Shown piece after piece: positions 1-6,575 of a stretch of 9,444 nucleotides of DNA (position 1 is its first letter; each line of letters opens with the position of its first letter). The position numbers were made by a program, and so were the translations under genes. The notes under the pieces are model-generated. The model was given only the letters and a program-made list of their open reading frames with translations. It ran no database searches and was not told the origin of the DNA. The DNA lies in contig JAEWLN010000165.1 of NCBI GenBank assembly GCA_023457535.1, forward strand, positions 1-9,444, written 5' to 3'. Source of the stretch: Bacteroidota bacterium (lineage in GTDB: Bacteria > Bacteroidota > Bacteroidia > Flavobacteriales > Flavobacteriaceae).

Positions 1-124
1 AAGATAAGAAACTCCGCGCCAACTCCGGGGTAGATTTTCTGTAATTGTGCGTTTTGAGCTAACGGATTATCGGCCAAAAGATTACCAATGCCGATGACAA
101 TATTTTAAATTTTTAGCGAAAGTC
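1..124. other. Left-edge region, coding status unclear
   Basis: No gene can be assigned with confidence. On the minus strand a reading frame is open from about position 101 to the window edge. It has no ATG, only a possible TTG at 77-75 (beginning MADNPLAQNAQLQ) or an ATT at 101-99, and no TAnnTTTG box lies upstream of it. On the plus strand a short frame ends with TAA at 42-44 and could be the tail of an upstream gene. After it, a 6-bp inverted repeat (ATCGGC 69-74, GCCGAT 90-95) is followed by T-rich sequence and could be a weak terminator. The two readings are mutually exclusive and neither is recognised. Confidence 0.2.
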
Positions 125-155
125 TTGGGATAATTCGCAAGGAATATTAACTTTG
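125..155 (+). promoter_or_regulatory. Bacteroidota-type promoter of the coiled-coil/zapA operon
   Basis: TTG at 125-127 and TAACTTTG at 148-155 are separated by 20 nt. This matches the known Bacteroidota sigma-A pattern (TTG, about 17-23 nt, TAnnTTTG). The box ends 27 nt before the ATG at 183, the same distance seen in front of several genes later in the window. This supports the ATG at 183 as the real start, because upstream alternatives (TTG 153, ATG 168) overlap the box or the predicted transcription start. Confidence 0.7.
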
Positions 156-182
156 TTGGCTATAGTGATGAATCTTGTCGGC

Positions 183-473
183 ATGAGCGAAATTGTAGCA
201 ATTATTGATACTCTGGAAAGTAGGCTCGCACGACTATTACAAAAGATAGACGCGTTGGAGCAGGATGCAGTCCGGTTAAAACAGGAGTTGCAACAGGCAT
301 CGGCCACCATCGCCCGGCAATCGGACGAAATGGATCGGCTCCAAAAACAATACGAAACGCTCAAAGTCGCCAGTTCATTGCTTGGCAGCGAAGAAAATAA
401 ACGAGAGACAAAGCTCAAGATAAACGCACTGATTCGTGAAATAGATTACTGCATCGCGCAACTTGCAGATTAA
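183..473 (+). CDS. Small coiled-coil protein encoded directly before zapA
   Basis: This 96-residue protein has no signal peptide or membrane segment. Residues 1-62 or so show heptad-like spacing of Leu/Ile with many Glu, Gln, Arg and Lys, which indicates a long alpha-helical coiled coil. The C-terminal part (about 64-96) contains SLLGSEENKRETKLKINALI and is likely the most conserved part, although that is from memory of flavobacterial homologues. The stop codon is separated from the zapA ATG by one base, so the two are almost certainly co-transcribed and translationally coupled. Size, coiled coil and pairing with zapA suggest a ZapB-like division factor or ZapA partner, but this is inference; no family motif proves it. 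The ATG at 183 was chosen over ATG 168 and TTG 153 from the promoter position. Confidence 0.8.
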   Translation: MSEIVAIIDTLESRLARLLQKIDALEQDAVRLKQELQQASATIARQSDEMDRLQKQYETLKVASSLLGSEENKRETKLKINALIREIDYCIAQLAD

Positions 474-474
474 C

Positions 475-768
475 ATGGACGAAAAGCTTAAGATCAAATT
501 GTCGATTGCGGACCGGGTCTACCCGCTCACGGTAGATATGTCGCAGGAAGAAGGCCTGCGCAGCGCCTCCAAGAAAATCGATGCGATGATCAAGCAATTC
601 GAGGAGAATTACGCTGTTCGTGACAAACAGGATGTTCTGGCCATGTGCGCGCTACAGTTTGCCTCACAGTTGGAGCAAAAACAGATAGACAATGCGATAG
701 ACGGCACGCAAACCATCGAACGCATCGGAAAAATCAACGATCTGATCGCTCAATATCTCGACAAATAA
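475..768 (+). CDS. zapA: Cell division protein ZapA
   Basis: ZapA binds FtsZ at midcell and promotes bundling of its protofilaments in the early division ring. The 97-residue product has the usual ZapA layout. An N-terminal beta-rich domain (KLKIKLSIADRVYPLTV, residues 4-20) is followed by a helical region with the SASKKIDAMIKQF stretch (30-42), the DVLAMCALQFA motif (53-63), and a C-terminal helix likely to form the dimer/tetramer coiled coil. The start is the ATG at 475, one base after the preceding stop; an in-frame stop at 471-473 rules out a longer ATG form. It shares a transcript with the upstream coiled-coil gene. No hairpin terminator follows it before the 6S-like RNA begins about 29 nt later, so transcription may continue into that RNA and rny. 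Confidence 0.92.
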   Translation: MDEKLKIKLSIADRVYPLTVDMSQEEGLRSASKKIDAMIKQFEENYAVRDKQDVLAMCALQFASQLEQKQIDNAIDGTQTIERIGKINDLIAQYLDK

Positions 769-796
769 CACGTTCTTACACATCGACTAAAAATAC

Positions 797-958
797 TGCC
801 TACATTAGTTACATTTTGGTAAACTCAACACTAACAAATTAGAATGAGCCAGTCTCCGTTACTAAAGCATGCCGCCAATGCGCGCGGATCCTTGAACAGC
901 GGGTTAGCTCAAAACTTGTCTTTACGAGTTTATACATTAAGCTGATGTAGGCTTTTTT
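797..958 (+). ncRNA. ssrS: 6S-like regulatory RNA (6S-Flavo type)
   Basis: A long-range closing stem pairs 798-808 (GCCTACATTAG) with 942-952 (CTGATGTAGGC), 11 bp with one G-U, directly followed by seven T at 953-959. Inside it, 819-826 pairs with 926-933 (TAAACTC/GAGTTTA core), 845-849 pairs with 907-911 (TGAGC/GCTCA), 856-858 can pair with 900-902, and an apical CCGC/GCGG hairpin lies at 872-887. A rod with internal open regions and a closing stem ending in a U-run is the general plan of 6S RNA, which binds housekeeping RNA polymerase and down-tunes it in stationary phase. A 6S-Flavo RNA family is known in Flavobacteria, and from memory it can sit beside zapA and rny. Covariation was not tested. 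No consensus promoter was found just upstream. Confidence 0.7.
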
Positions 959-976
959 TATAACCCTAACTTACAC

Positions 977-2539
977 ATGGAAATTTTAATCATACTCATT
1001 GCAGCCATAGTTGGCATCGCGGTCGGATTCGGGATCGCAAAAATCCTGGAAAAAAACAACGTTTCGAACCTGCTCAAGAACGCCAAAAAAGACGCGGCCG
1101 TCATTTTAAAGGACGCCAACCTCGAGGCCGAAAACATCAAAAAGGACAAAATCCTGCAGGCCAAAGAAAAATTCATCGAACTCAAAGCCGAACACGAACA
1201 GGTCATCCTGGCGCGCGACAAAAAAGTGGCCGAGGTCGAGAAACGCATCCGCGACAAAGAATCGCAGTTGTCCAATGAACTGGCCAAGGCCAAAAAGATC
1301 AACGACGATTTCGAACACAAAACCAAGGAATACGAATCAAAGATCGAAATTCTCGACCGCAAGCGCGAGGAAGTTGAAAAAATGCACAAAAGCCAGCTTA
1401 ACCAGCTCGAGGTAATATCGGGCTTGTCGGCAGAAGACGCCAAAGAGCAACTCATCGAAGGATTGAAAGCAGAAGCCAAAACCAAAGCCATGGCAAGCAT
1501 TCAGGACACGATCGAAGAAGCCAAGCTCACCGCGCAACAGGAGGCCAAGAAGATCATCATCAACACCATTCAGCGCGTTGGTACCGAGGAAGCCGTCGAG
1601 AACTGCGTGTCGGTGTTCAACATCGAATCGGACGACGTCAAAGGCCGCATCATCGGACGCGAAGGCCGCAACATCCGCGCGCTCGAAGCAGCAACGGGTG
1701 TGGAAATCATCGTAGATGACACCCCTGAAGCGATCATCCTGTCTTGTTTTGATCCGGTCCGCCGCGAAATTGCGCGCCTGTCCTTGCACAAACTCGTCAC
1801 TGACGGCCGTATCCACCCGGCGCGTATCGAGGAGATCGTCGCTAAAACGACCAAGCAGATCGAGGAGGAAATCGCCGAAGTCGGCAAGCGTACCGTCATC
1901 GATTTGGGCATCCACGGATTGCACCCCGAACTGATCAAAGTGGTCGGACGTATGAAATACCGCTCGTCGTACGGGCAAAACCTGTTGCAACACTCGCGCG
2001 AAGTGTCCAAATTGTGCGGTATCATGGCCGCAGAACTCGGACTCAACGTCAAGTTGGCCAAACGCGCCGGACTGTTGCACGATATCGGGAAAGTGCCTGA
2101 TACAGAAAGTGACCTTCCGCACGCATTGCTCGGTATGCAATGGGCTGAAAAATACGGGGAGAAAGAAGAAGTATGCAACGCCATTGGGGCGCACCACGAC
2201 GAGATCGAAATGAAATCGCTGCTCTCGCCTATCGTTCAGGTGTGTGATGCCATTTCAGGAGCACGTCCGGGCGCGCGCCGTCAGGTATTGGATTCTTACA
2301 TCCAGCGTTTGAAAGACCTCGAAGATGTGGCCTACGGATTCGGCGGCGTAAAAAGCGCTTATGCGATCCAGGCCGGCCGCGAGCTGCGCGTCATCGTAGA
2401 GAGTGAAAAGGTCAATGACGACAATGCGTCCAAACTTTCTTTCGAGATTTCGCAAAAAATCCAGACAGAAATGACGTATCCCGGACAAGTCAAAGTCACG
2501 GTGATCCGCGAAACGCGTGCAGTCAACATTGCCAAATAA
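977..2539 (+). CDS. rny: Ribonuclease Y
   Basis: RNase Y is a membrane-anchored endoribonuclease that starts mRNA decay and processing. The 520-residue protein has all expected parts. An N-terminal transmembrane helix lies at residues 2-20, and a long charged coiled coil at about 25-200. A KH RNA-binding domain carries the GxxG loop in GRIIGREGRN (223-232). An HD phosphohydrolase domain has H339 in LLQHSREVSK, the His-Asp pair H368/D369 in GLLHDIGK, and D424 in QVCDAISGARPG. The length and the H368/D369 numbering match, as I recall, Bacillus subtilis RNase Y. The ATG at 977 directly precedes the membrane helix. It lies 17 nt after the U-run of the 6S-like RNA with no clear TAnnTTTG box, so it is probably expressed by read-through or from a promoter not recognised here. 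Confidence 0.97.
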   Translation: MEILIILIAAIVGIAVGFGIAKILEKNNVSNLLKNAKKDAAVILKDANLEAENIKKDKILQAKEKFIELKAEHEQVILARDKKVAEVEKRIRDKESQLSNELAKAKKINDDFEHKTKEYESKIEILDRKREEVEKMHKSQLNQLEVISGLSAEDAKEQLIEGLKAEAKTKAMASIQDTIEEAKLTAQQEAKKIIINTIQRVGTEEAVENCVSVFNIESDDVKGRIIGREGRNIRALEAATGVEIIVDDTPEAIILSCFDPVRREIARLSLHKLVTDGRIHPARIEEIVAKTTKQIEEEIAEVGKRTVIDLGIHGLHPELIKVVGRMKYRSSYGQNLLQHSREVSKLCGIMAAELGLNVKLAKRAGLLHDIGKVPDTESDLPHALLGMQWAEKYGEKEEVCNAIGAHHDEIEMKSLLSPIVQVCDAISGARPGARRQVLDSYIQRLKDLEDVAYGFGGVKSAYAIQAGRELRVIVESEKVNDDNASKLSFEISQKIQTEMTYPGQVKVTVIRETRAVNIAK

Positions 2540-2564
2540 CCTAAAACAATCACTCATAAACAAG

Positions 2565-2589
2565 AATCCGGATTACTCCGGATTTTTTT
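2565..2589 (+). terminator. Intrinsic terminator of rny
   Basis: AATCCGGA (2565-2572) pairs perfectly with TCCGGATT (2577-2584) around a TTAC loop, followed by further T up to 2589. It lies 25 nt after the rny stop. The T-run overlaps the stop codon (TAA on the minus strand, 2590-2588) of the convergent gene. Confidence 0.9.
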
Positions 2590-3073
2590 ATGGCTTTTTG
2601 CGACCGATAAACGACTGCTCCCCCAGCAGGAAACCTATTGCCTTTAATACGTTTTCCCTGATCTTTTGGTCCGTTTTCAACTGCGCGATGTAGCGAACGA
2701 TTTCCTTTTGGCGCGATGGCGGCAGCCCGTCAAAAACCATCTTTGCCTTTTTATTTTGTTCAAGCGCGCTTTTGAGCAGCCGATGCATGCCAATAGTTCG
2801 CGGCACCGCATCATACGCCACCGTCATTTGAACGATTTCCCCTATCCGCCTGGGCGATTTTTCGAGCATTGCCGCATTGATGTACAACCGCCAATGGCCA
2901 CCGTATCTGACCAGCGTTTGCACATAGGGCCTGGCGTTGACCTGGCCACAAACCGGGATCGGGCCTTTGGATTTGCCCGCGTCGGCAAAAAGCGACTGCA
3001 GGATCCCATCGGGCACGCGCACATACGGATTGATCCCAATGATTTCGATACGCGCTTCAAATTGATATTCCAT
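2588..3073 (-). CDS. DUF1905 / YdeI-OmdA family protein
   Basis: This 161-residue cytoplasmic protein has two recognisable parts. Residues about 3-90 resemble DUF1905: a small beta-barrel-like domain starting YQFEARIEIIGINPYVRVP and containing the 'G-x-V-N-x-R-P-Y-x-x-T-L' type stretch followed by LYINAAML. Residues about 103-155 resemble the YdeI/OmpD-associated (OmdA) C-terminal segment, with FDGLPPSRQKEIVRYIAQLK and a helical tail. Members of the YdeI group have been linked to bacteriocin resistance and OmpD association, but the biochemical role is unknown. The gene runs convergent to rny and shares the terminator region; 148 nt separate its start from the xerD stop. No TAnnTTTG box was found on its strand upstream, although a 12-bp palindrome lies 41-52 nt before the ATG. 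Confidence 0.8.
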   Translation of the reverse strand: MEYQFEARIEIIGINPYVRVPDGILQSLFADAGKSKGPIPVCGQVNARPYVQTLVRYGGHWRLYINAAMLEKSPRRIGEIVQMTVAYDAVPRTIGMHRLLKSALEQNKKAKMVFDGLPPSRQKEIVRYIAQLKTDQKIRENVLKAIGFLLGEQSFIGRKKP

Positions 3074-3221
3074 TTTTTATTTTTGGGCGTTGCCTTTACC
3101 ATTCACCTAATTCGTGCCATGGCACCATCAGTCCCTTTTCCTCAAGAAATGATCCGGCCCGCGCTGTCCGCGGTACACGGTACCTTGCTCCCATCGCTAA
3201 CGCAAACCCGGCACAAAAGCA

Positions 3222-4118
3222 CTATCGGCGCGGATGGAACGTATTGACGATTTGCGTAAGATGCCTGCGGTCCAGGTGCACGTAGATTTCGGTCGTCGTG
3301 ATGGACTCGTGCCCCAGCATCAGTTGGATCGAGCGCAAATCAGCACCGTTCTCCAGCAAATGCGTCGCAAACGAATGCCGGAACGTATGCGGGCTGATCG
3401 TCTTATGCAACCCGATCTTCTCGGCCAGCGATTTGATGATCGTAAACACCATGGCGCGTGTGAGTCCGCTGCCGCGCCGGTTCAAAAACAAAGTATCCTC
3501 GTGCCCTTTTTTGACCGAAAGATGGCTGCGTACCTGCGTTTGGTACAACGCAATGTATTTTTGCGTTGCGGGCCCTATCGGCACAAAGCGCTGCTTGTTG
3601 CCCTTTCCGGTCACTTTCAAAAATCCTTCATCGAAAAAAAGATCGGAAATTTTAAGCGTCACGAGTTCGGAGACGCGCAAACCGCAGCCGTAAAGCGTTT
3701 CGAGCATCGCGCGATTCCGCTCGCCCTGGGGCATTCCAAGGTCGATCGCACCGATAAGCGCATCTATTTCCGCAAGCGACAACGTATCGGGCAATGGGCG
3801 TCCGGTTTTGGGGCTTTCAATGAGTTCAAGCGGATGATCTGACCTGAAATCTTCAAAAACCAGCCACGAAAAAAAACTTTTGAGCCCTGAAATGATGCGC
3901 GCCTGCGACCGCGAACTAACCTGCTGCGACACGGCATAAACGAACTCCTGCACCGTTTCTGCGCTGATTTTTACAGGCGATACATCCATGTGGTTGCGCT
4001 CCAGAAAATCGACAAGCCGCAAAATATCGAAACTGTAATTTTCAATGGTGTTGCTTGAAAGACCGCGTTCGATTTTAAGGTAGGATTGGTAATTTTTGAG
4101 GTATCCGTGCCAGTTCAT
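3222..4118 (-). CDS. xerD: Site-specific tyrosine recombinase XerD
   Basis: XerD acts with a partner recombinase at dif to resolve chromosome dimers before division. The 298-residue protein has an N-terminal SAM-like/core-binding domain (about 1-100, starting MNWHGYLKNYQSYLKIERGL) and a C-terminal catalytic domain. All six catalytic residues are present: R148 (CGLRVSE), K172 (TGKGNKQR), H244 and R247 (SPHTFRHSF), H270 (LGHESITTTE) and the nucleophile Y279 (EIYVHLD). These numbers equal those I recall for E. coli XerD. That supports the start at the ATG at 4118, rather than the in-frame ATG at 4145, which abuts the U-run of the upstream terminator. No consensus promoter box was seen in the 27 nt between that terminator and the start, so its expression source is unclear. 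Confidence 0.96.
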   Translation of the reverse strand: MNWHGYLKNYQSYLKIERGLSSNTIENYSFDILRLVDFLERNHMDVSPVKISAETVQEFVYAVSQQVSSRSQARIISGLKSFFSWLVFEDFRSDHPLELIESPKTGRPLPDTLSLAEIDALIGAIDLGMPQGERNRAMLETLYGCGLRVSELVTLKISDLFFDEGFLKVTGKGNKQRFVPIGPATQKYIALYQTQVRSHLSVKKGHEDTLFLNRRGSGLTRAMVFTIIKSLAEKIGLHKTISPHTFRHSFATHLLENGADLRSIQLMLGHESITTTEIYVHLDRRHLTQIVNTFHPRR

Positions 4119-4145
4119 GCTGCAATTTACGCCAATAAAACGCAT

Positions 4146-4172
4146 AAAAAAACACCCCCGAAAGGATGTTTC
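4146..4172 (-). terminator. Intrinsic terminator of the first beta-barrel gene
   Basis: On the minus strand, AACATCC pairs with GGGGTGTT around a short TTTCG-type loop, and the hairpin is followed by seven T (plus-strand A-run 4146-4152). It stands about 20 nt after the stop of the 4193-4840 gene and just upstream of the xerD start, insulating xerD from the array. Confidence 0.85.
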
Positions 4173-4192
4173 TTTTCCACTTTAACCCAAAA

Positions 4193-4840
4193 TTAAAATT
4201 TATACCCGAACGAGGCCTGCAATACCTGATTTTTGATGTTCGTATCGCGCTCCCCGATTTCAGGCGTCGTATCGTCGATGTTCATGAGTCCGAGCGTATA
4301 ACGCGCAGAAACGAACATCCGGTTCTTGAAGTTGTAGGTCGCCCCAAAGTTAAGCCCGAGGTCCAGCGTTTTAAGGTCGTCTTTGACATTCTCTGAATCG
4401 CTGTCGTCCGATCCGTTCCAGTACGTGGTCGTGTATTCTGTGCGCGCAGCGAGCAAAACCCCTAATTGCGGCCCGAATTCAACGCTCAGCGGGTCGATGA
4501 CGTAGTATTTGGCCATGACCGGGACGTGCAGGTAAACCAAATTGGCTTGGTATTTTATGTTGTCGACCGGACCGTCGTAATACCAGTCCGTGTTGTTGCG
4601 ATAATTGTAATTCCATTCGGCACCTACTACGGAAACAAGCAATTCGGGTTGGATCGCAAATTTGTTGAATTTAAATTCGGCAAAACCGCCCAGATGTCCG
4701 GAAATCTTCGCTTCTGCATCTTCCACATTGCCGCTGAACGTCGAAACGCCAGCACCTATTTTAGCGCCAAAATGGATCTCCTGTGCGTTTACCGCACCAA
4801 ATGCCATCACTGCAAATGCAGCGAAAAAAACTTTTTTCAT
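4193..4840 (-). CDS. Outer-membrane beta-barrel protein, paralogue 1
   Basis: This 215-residue protein has a Sec signal peptide (residues 1-19, likely cleaved in AVNA|QE). The mature chain consists of alternating amphipathic strands and ends in FGYKF, whose terminal Phe suits recognition by the BAM assembly machinery. It resembles the Bacteroidota 'porin family'/outer membrane beta-barrel domain (PF13568-like). Family landmarks are HFGAKIGAGVSTFSG, IQPELLVSVVGAEW, LHVPVMAKYYVI, VEFGPQLGVLLAA, DDLKTLDLGLNFG and ARYTLGLMNID. Compared with its neighbours it has a longer, aromatic-rich second loop (around 76-98, with NNTDWYYDG) and a SDDSDSEN acidic loop. It lies nearest xerD in a row of five same-strand paralogues. 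Ligand and function are unknown, and whether such small barrels form pores is also uncertain. Confidence 0.88.
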   Translation of the reverse strand: MKKVFFAAFAVMAFGAVNAQEIHFGAKIGAGVSTFSGNVEDAEAKISGHLGGFAEFKFNKFAIQPELLVSVVGAEWNYNYRNNTDWYYDGPVDNIKYQANLVYLHVPVMAKYYVIDPLSVEFGPQLGVLLAARTEYTTTYWNGSDDSDSENVKDDLKTLDLGLNFGATYNFKNRMFVSARYTLGLMNIDDTTPEIGERDTNIKNQVLQASFGYKF

Positions 4841-4886
4841 GATTAAAAATTTTGATTAATGATTGCGCTACTAGTCGAGGCGATGG

Positions 4887-4894
4887 CAAATATG
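4887..4894 (-). promoter_or_regulatory. Possible -7 box for paralogue 1
   Basis: CATATTTG on the minus strand matches TAnnTTTG at all but the first fixed position. It lies 46 nt upstream of the ATG, further than in most of the other paralogues, and no TTG sits at the proper spacing. It is the best candidate in the interval. Confidence 0.35.
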
Positions 4895-4924
4895 TTACAG
4901 AAAACGCAAAAAAAGTTCCCGTAA

Positions 4925-4951
4925 AAGAAAAAGCACCCTGAATCAGAGTGC
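4925..4951 (-). terminator. Intrinsic terminator of paralogue 2
   Basis: On the minus strand GCACTCTG pairs with CAGGGTGC (plus positions 4933-4951, one G-U), followed by TTTTTCTTTT. It lies about 26 nt past the stop of the 4978-5652 gene. Confidence 0.85.
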
Positions 4952-4977
4952 CTTATCGTTAATTTTTTAATTATATT

Positions 4978-5652
4978 TTAAAACCGATAACCAACCGACG
5001 CCTGGAACACGTTGTTGGTCACACTCGGCCCGCCGCCGTAGCGGTAAACGTAGCCGTTGCCGTTGTCTACGCGATAATAGCTTCCGCTCTCATCAATGCT
5101 TGTCAGACCGATGCAAAAGCGCGCCTGTGCGAAAAAGTTGGACGTAAAATAATACGACGCGCCAATGTTGAATGCAGCTTCGGCCGTTTTCAACCCGCCT
5201 TTGACGTTGCTCGTAGCGGAATACGTAGTGACGAATCCGCCGTCATTTTCAGTCTCTGTGTATTTATTTTTCGCGCCCACAAGCAAGCCCAGCTGCGGTC
5301 CGGCCTCAAGACTCAGGTTCGGGATGACGTAAAACTTGGCCATGACCGGAAAATTCAGATACGTCAGGTTGATCTTATTCTCCGACGTATAAGTGTAACC
5401 CGGCTCGGAATAAGAATATTTATTTTTCGCGCCCTGGAACGACAGCAACATCTCAGGTTGTACGGCAAATTTTGGCGTTACGCGAATTTCAACCAATCCG
5501 CCTACATGCGCGCCTACTTTAGGGCTCGCATCGTTTGCATCGCCGGCCAGCGTAGAAACGTTCATTCCTCCTTTGACGCCAAATCGCGCCGTTTGGGCGT
5601 TGGCTAATCCGAAAGTACATACGGCCGCCAACATCAATACCACTTTTTTCAT
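4978..5652 (-). CDS. Outer-membrane beta-barrel protein, paralogue 2
   Basis: This 224-residue secreted barrel protein is the longest of the six. The signal peptide covers residues 1-19 (cleavage in LANA|QT). Family landmarks are RFGVKGGMNVSTLAGD, AVQPEMLLSFQGAK, YLNFPVMAKFYVI, LEAGPQLGLLVGAKNKY, GLKTAEAAFNIGASY and ARFCIGLTSIDE, ending SVGYRF. The last loop before the C-terminal strand is unusually long and rich in Tyr, Gly and Asn (YYRVDNGNGYVYRYGGG), and the second loop has a Tyr/Ser-rich stretch (YSYSEPGYTYTSEN), so it differs from its neighbours mainly in predicted surface loops. A perfect TAnnTTTG box upstream and a terminator downstream make it an independent transcription unit. No specific function can be assigned beyond a likely outer-membrane location. 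Confidence 0.88.
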   Translation of the reverse strand: MKKVVLMLAAVCTFGLANAQTARFGVKGGMNVSTLAGDANDASPKVGAHVGGLVEIRVTPKFAVQPEMLLSFQGAKNKYSYSEPGYTYTSENKINLTYLNFPVMAKFYVIPNLSLEAGPQLGLLVGAKNKYTETENDGGFVTTYSATSNVKGGLKTAEAAFNIGASYYFTSNFFAQARFCIGLTSIDESGSYYRVDNGNGYVYRYGGGPSVTNNVFQASVGYRF

Positions 5653-5678
5653 ATTGATTTTACATTAGGTTAGTGTTG

Positions 5679-5686
5679 CAAAAATA
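5679..5686 (-). promoter_or_regulatory. -7 promoter box of paralogue 2
   Basis: TATTTTTG on the minus strand is a perfect TAnnTTTG, 26 nt upstream of the ATG at 5652. No TTG lies at 17-23 nt further upstream, so the -33 element is weak or absent. Confidence 0.6.
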
Positions 5687-5733
5687 AGTTTAACGCTACA
5701 AAAAGCCGTTATATCGACGCCATATAAAATTAT

Positions 5734-5761
5734 AAAAAAAGCACCCCGAAGGATGCTTTTT
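5734..5761 (-). terminator. Intrinsic terminator of paralogue 3
   Basis: On the minus strand AGCATCC pairs with GGGTGCT around a UUCG tetraloop, flanked by A and T runs and ending in seven T. The G-U pair forms on the minus strand only (it would be C-A on the plus strand), so the hairpin is built for minus-strand transcripts. It starts about 17 nt after the stop of the 5778-6440 gene. Confidence 0.88.
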
Positions 5762-5777
5762 GATAGGAGCGATGGAT

Positions 5778-6440
5778 TTAGAATTTGTATCCGAGCGATA
5801 CGGTAATGTTGCTGTTTTTCGCATCGAGTTCGGAGATGCCAAAAGCACCCAGGAAATCAGGAGCGTCATAAACATTGGTCAAACCAAAGCTGTAACGTGC
5901 ATCGATGAACAGGTTTTCAGTGAAGTCGTAACCCAAACCGGCGTTGAAAGAAACATCTACGGTTTTCAGATCGTCCTTGATATCGACTTCAGTGGATTCG
6001 TTGGTGGTCAGGTTACCCGGATCTGTGAACGTGGTCTCATCTTTTGATTTGGCGCTGACCAGGAATCCCACTTGCGGACCGGCCTGGATAAAGAACCCGT
6101 TAACAGGGTAGAATTTAAGCATGACCGGCACGTTGATGTAAGAAAGGTTTACTTTACTCTCTGTGCGCGTGATGTTGCCCAGGCCGTCATCGAACCGGTC
6201 AGAAGTTTTGGCTCCCTGTAAAGAGTACAGTACTTCCGGCTGCAGCGAGATTTTGTCGGTGAATTTGAATTCTACCAAACCTCCGGCGTGAAACCCGGCT
6301 TTCATTTTGACGTCGTCGGCGATTGCGTCACCTGTTAATGTAGCGAAGTTGGCACCGGCCTTAACCCCGAACTTTACGTCCTGTGCATTGGCAAAACCAA
6401 ATGTGAATAATGCGAATGCGGCAATTACAACTTTTTTCAT
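5778..6440 (-). CDS. Outer-membrane beta-barrel protein, paralogue 3
   Basis: This 220-residue protein has a signal peptide at 1-19 (FANA|QD) and family landmarks KFGVKAGANFATLTGD, LQPEVLYSLQGAK, YINVPVMLKFYPV, IQAGPQVGFLVSAKSKD, DDLKTVDVSFNAGLGYDFTE and ARYSFGLTNVYD, ending SLGYKF. It is the closest relative of the next gene (paralogue 4): both share the DDLK...GLGYDFTEN block, GLTN[VI]YD and the FDAKN/LDAKN loop before the last strand. This suggests a comparatively recent tandem duplication. Loop 2 (DRFDDGLGNITRTESK) and loop 3 (DETTFTDPGNLTTNESTE) are polar and Thr/Asp-rich. Predicted location is the outer membrane; the substrate or binding partner is unknown. Confidence 0.9.
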   Translation of the reverse strand: MKKVVIAAFALFTFGFANAQDVKFGVKAGANFATLTGDAIADDVKMKAGFHAGGLVEFKFTDKISLQPEVLYSLQGAKTSDRFDDGLGNITRTESKVNLSYINVPVMLKFYPVNGFFIQAGPQVGFLVSAKSKDETTFTDPGNLTTNESTEVDIKDDLKTVDVSFNAGLGYDFTENLFIDARYSFGLTNVYDAPDFLGAFGISELDAKNSNITVSLGYKF

Positions 6441-6465
6441 AGCGTGTTTATTTTAAAGTTTAATC

Positions 6466-6473
6466 CAAAATTA
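6466..6473 (-). promoter_or_regulatory. -7 promoter box of paralogue 3
   Basis: TAATTTTG on the minus strand is a perfect TAnnTTTG, 25 nt upstream of the ATG at 6440. No TTG lies at the ideal distance; the nearest is about 27 nt further upstream. Confidence 0.6.
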
Positions 6474-6523
6474 CTCACAAATCTCAGGGGTGACTTACAG
6501 CAATCTGGAAAAACGTTACAAAT

Positions 6524-6546
6524 AAAAAACCCCGCTGGTGGCGGGG
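6524..6546 (-). terminator. Intrinsic terminator of paralogue 4
   Basis: On the minus strand CCCCGC pairs with GCGGGG (plus 6541-6546 and 6530-6535) around a 5-nt loop, followed by six T. It lies about 29 nt after the stop of the 6576-7241 gene. Confidence 0.9.
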
Positions 6547-6575
6547 CGTTTGCACAAAACTATACAACACAACTA

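Noticed and set aside
153..182. Upstream starts (TTG 153, ATG 168) for the coiled-coil gene
   Set aside because: TTG 153 lies inside the -7 box and ATG 168 sits almost at the predicted transcription start; ATG 183 gives the same box-to-start distance as other genes here.
1337..2197. Long minus-strand frame (286 codons) opposite rny, plus other long antisense frames there
   Set aside because: It is a shadow of the rny reading frame: composition is biased (many Asp, Phe, Arg) with no recognisable domain, while the plus strand encodes a full-length RNase Y.
2666..3247. Plus-strand frame spanning the DUF1905-type gene and the gap before xerD, with a perfect TATTTTTG at 3078-3085 upstream of an ATG at 3119
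   Set aside because: Most of the frame is antisense to the minus-strand gene; the 42-residue product from ATG 3119 has no recognisable features and runs into xerD, so the promoter-like box is probably chance in T-rich DNA.
4119..4145. Upstream ATG at 4145 for xerD
   Set aside because: It abuts the U-run of the preceding terminator, and the ATG at 4118 gives 298 residues with catalytic positions equal to those known for XerD.
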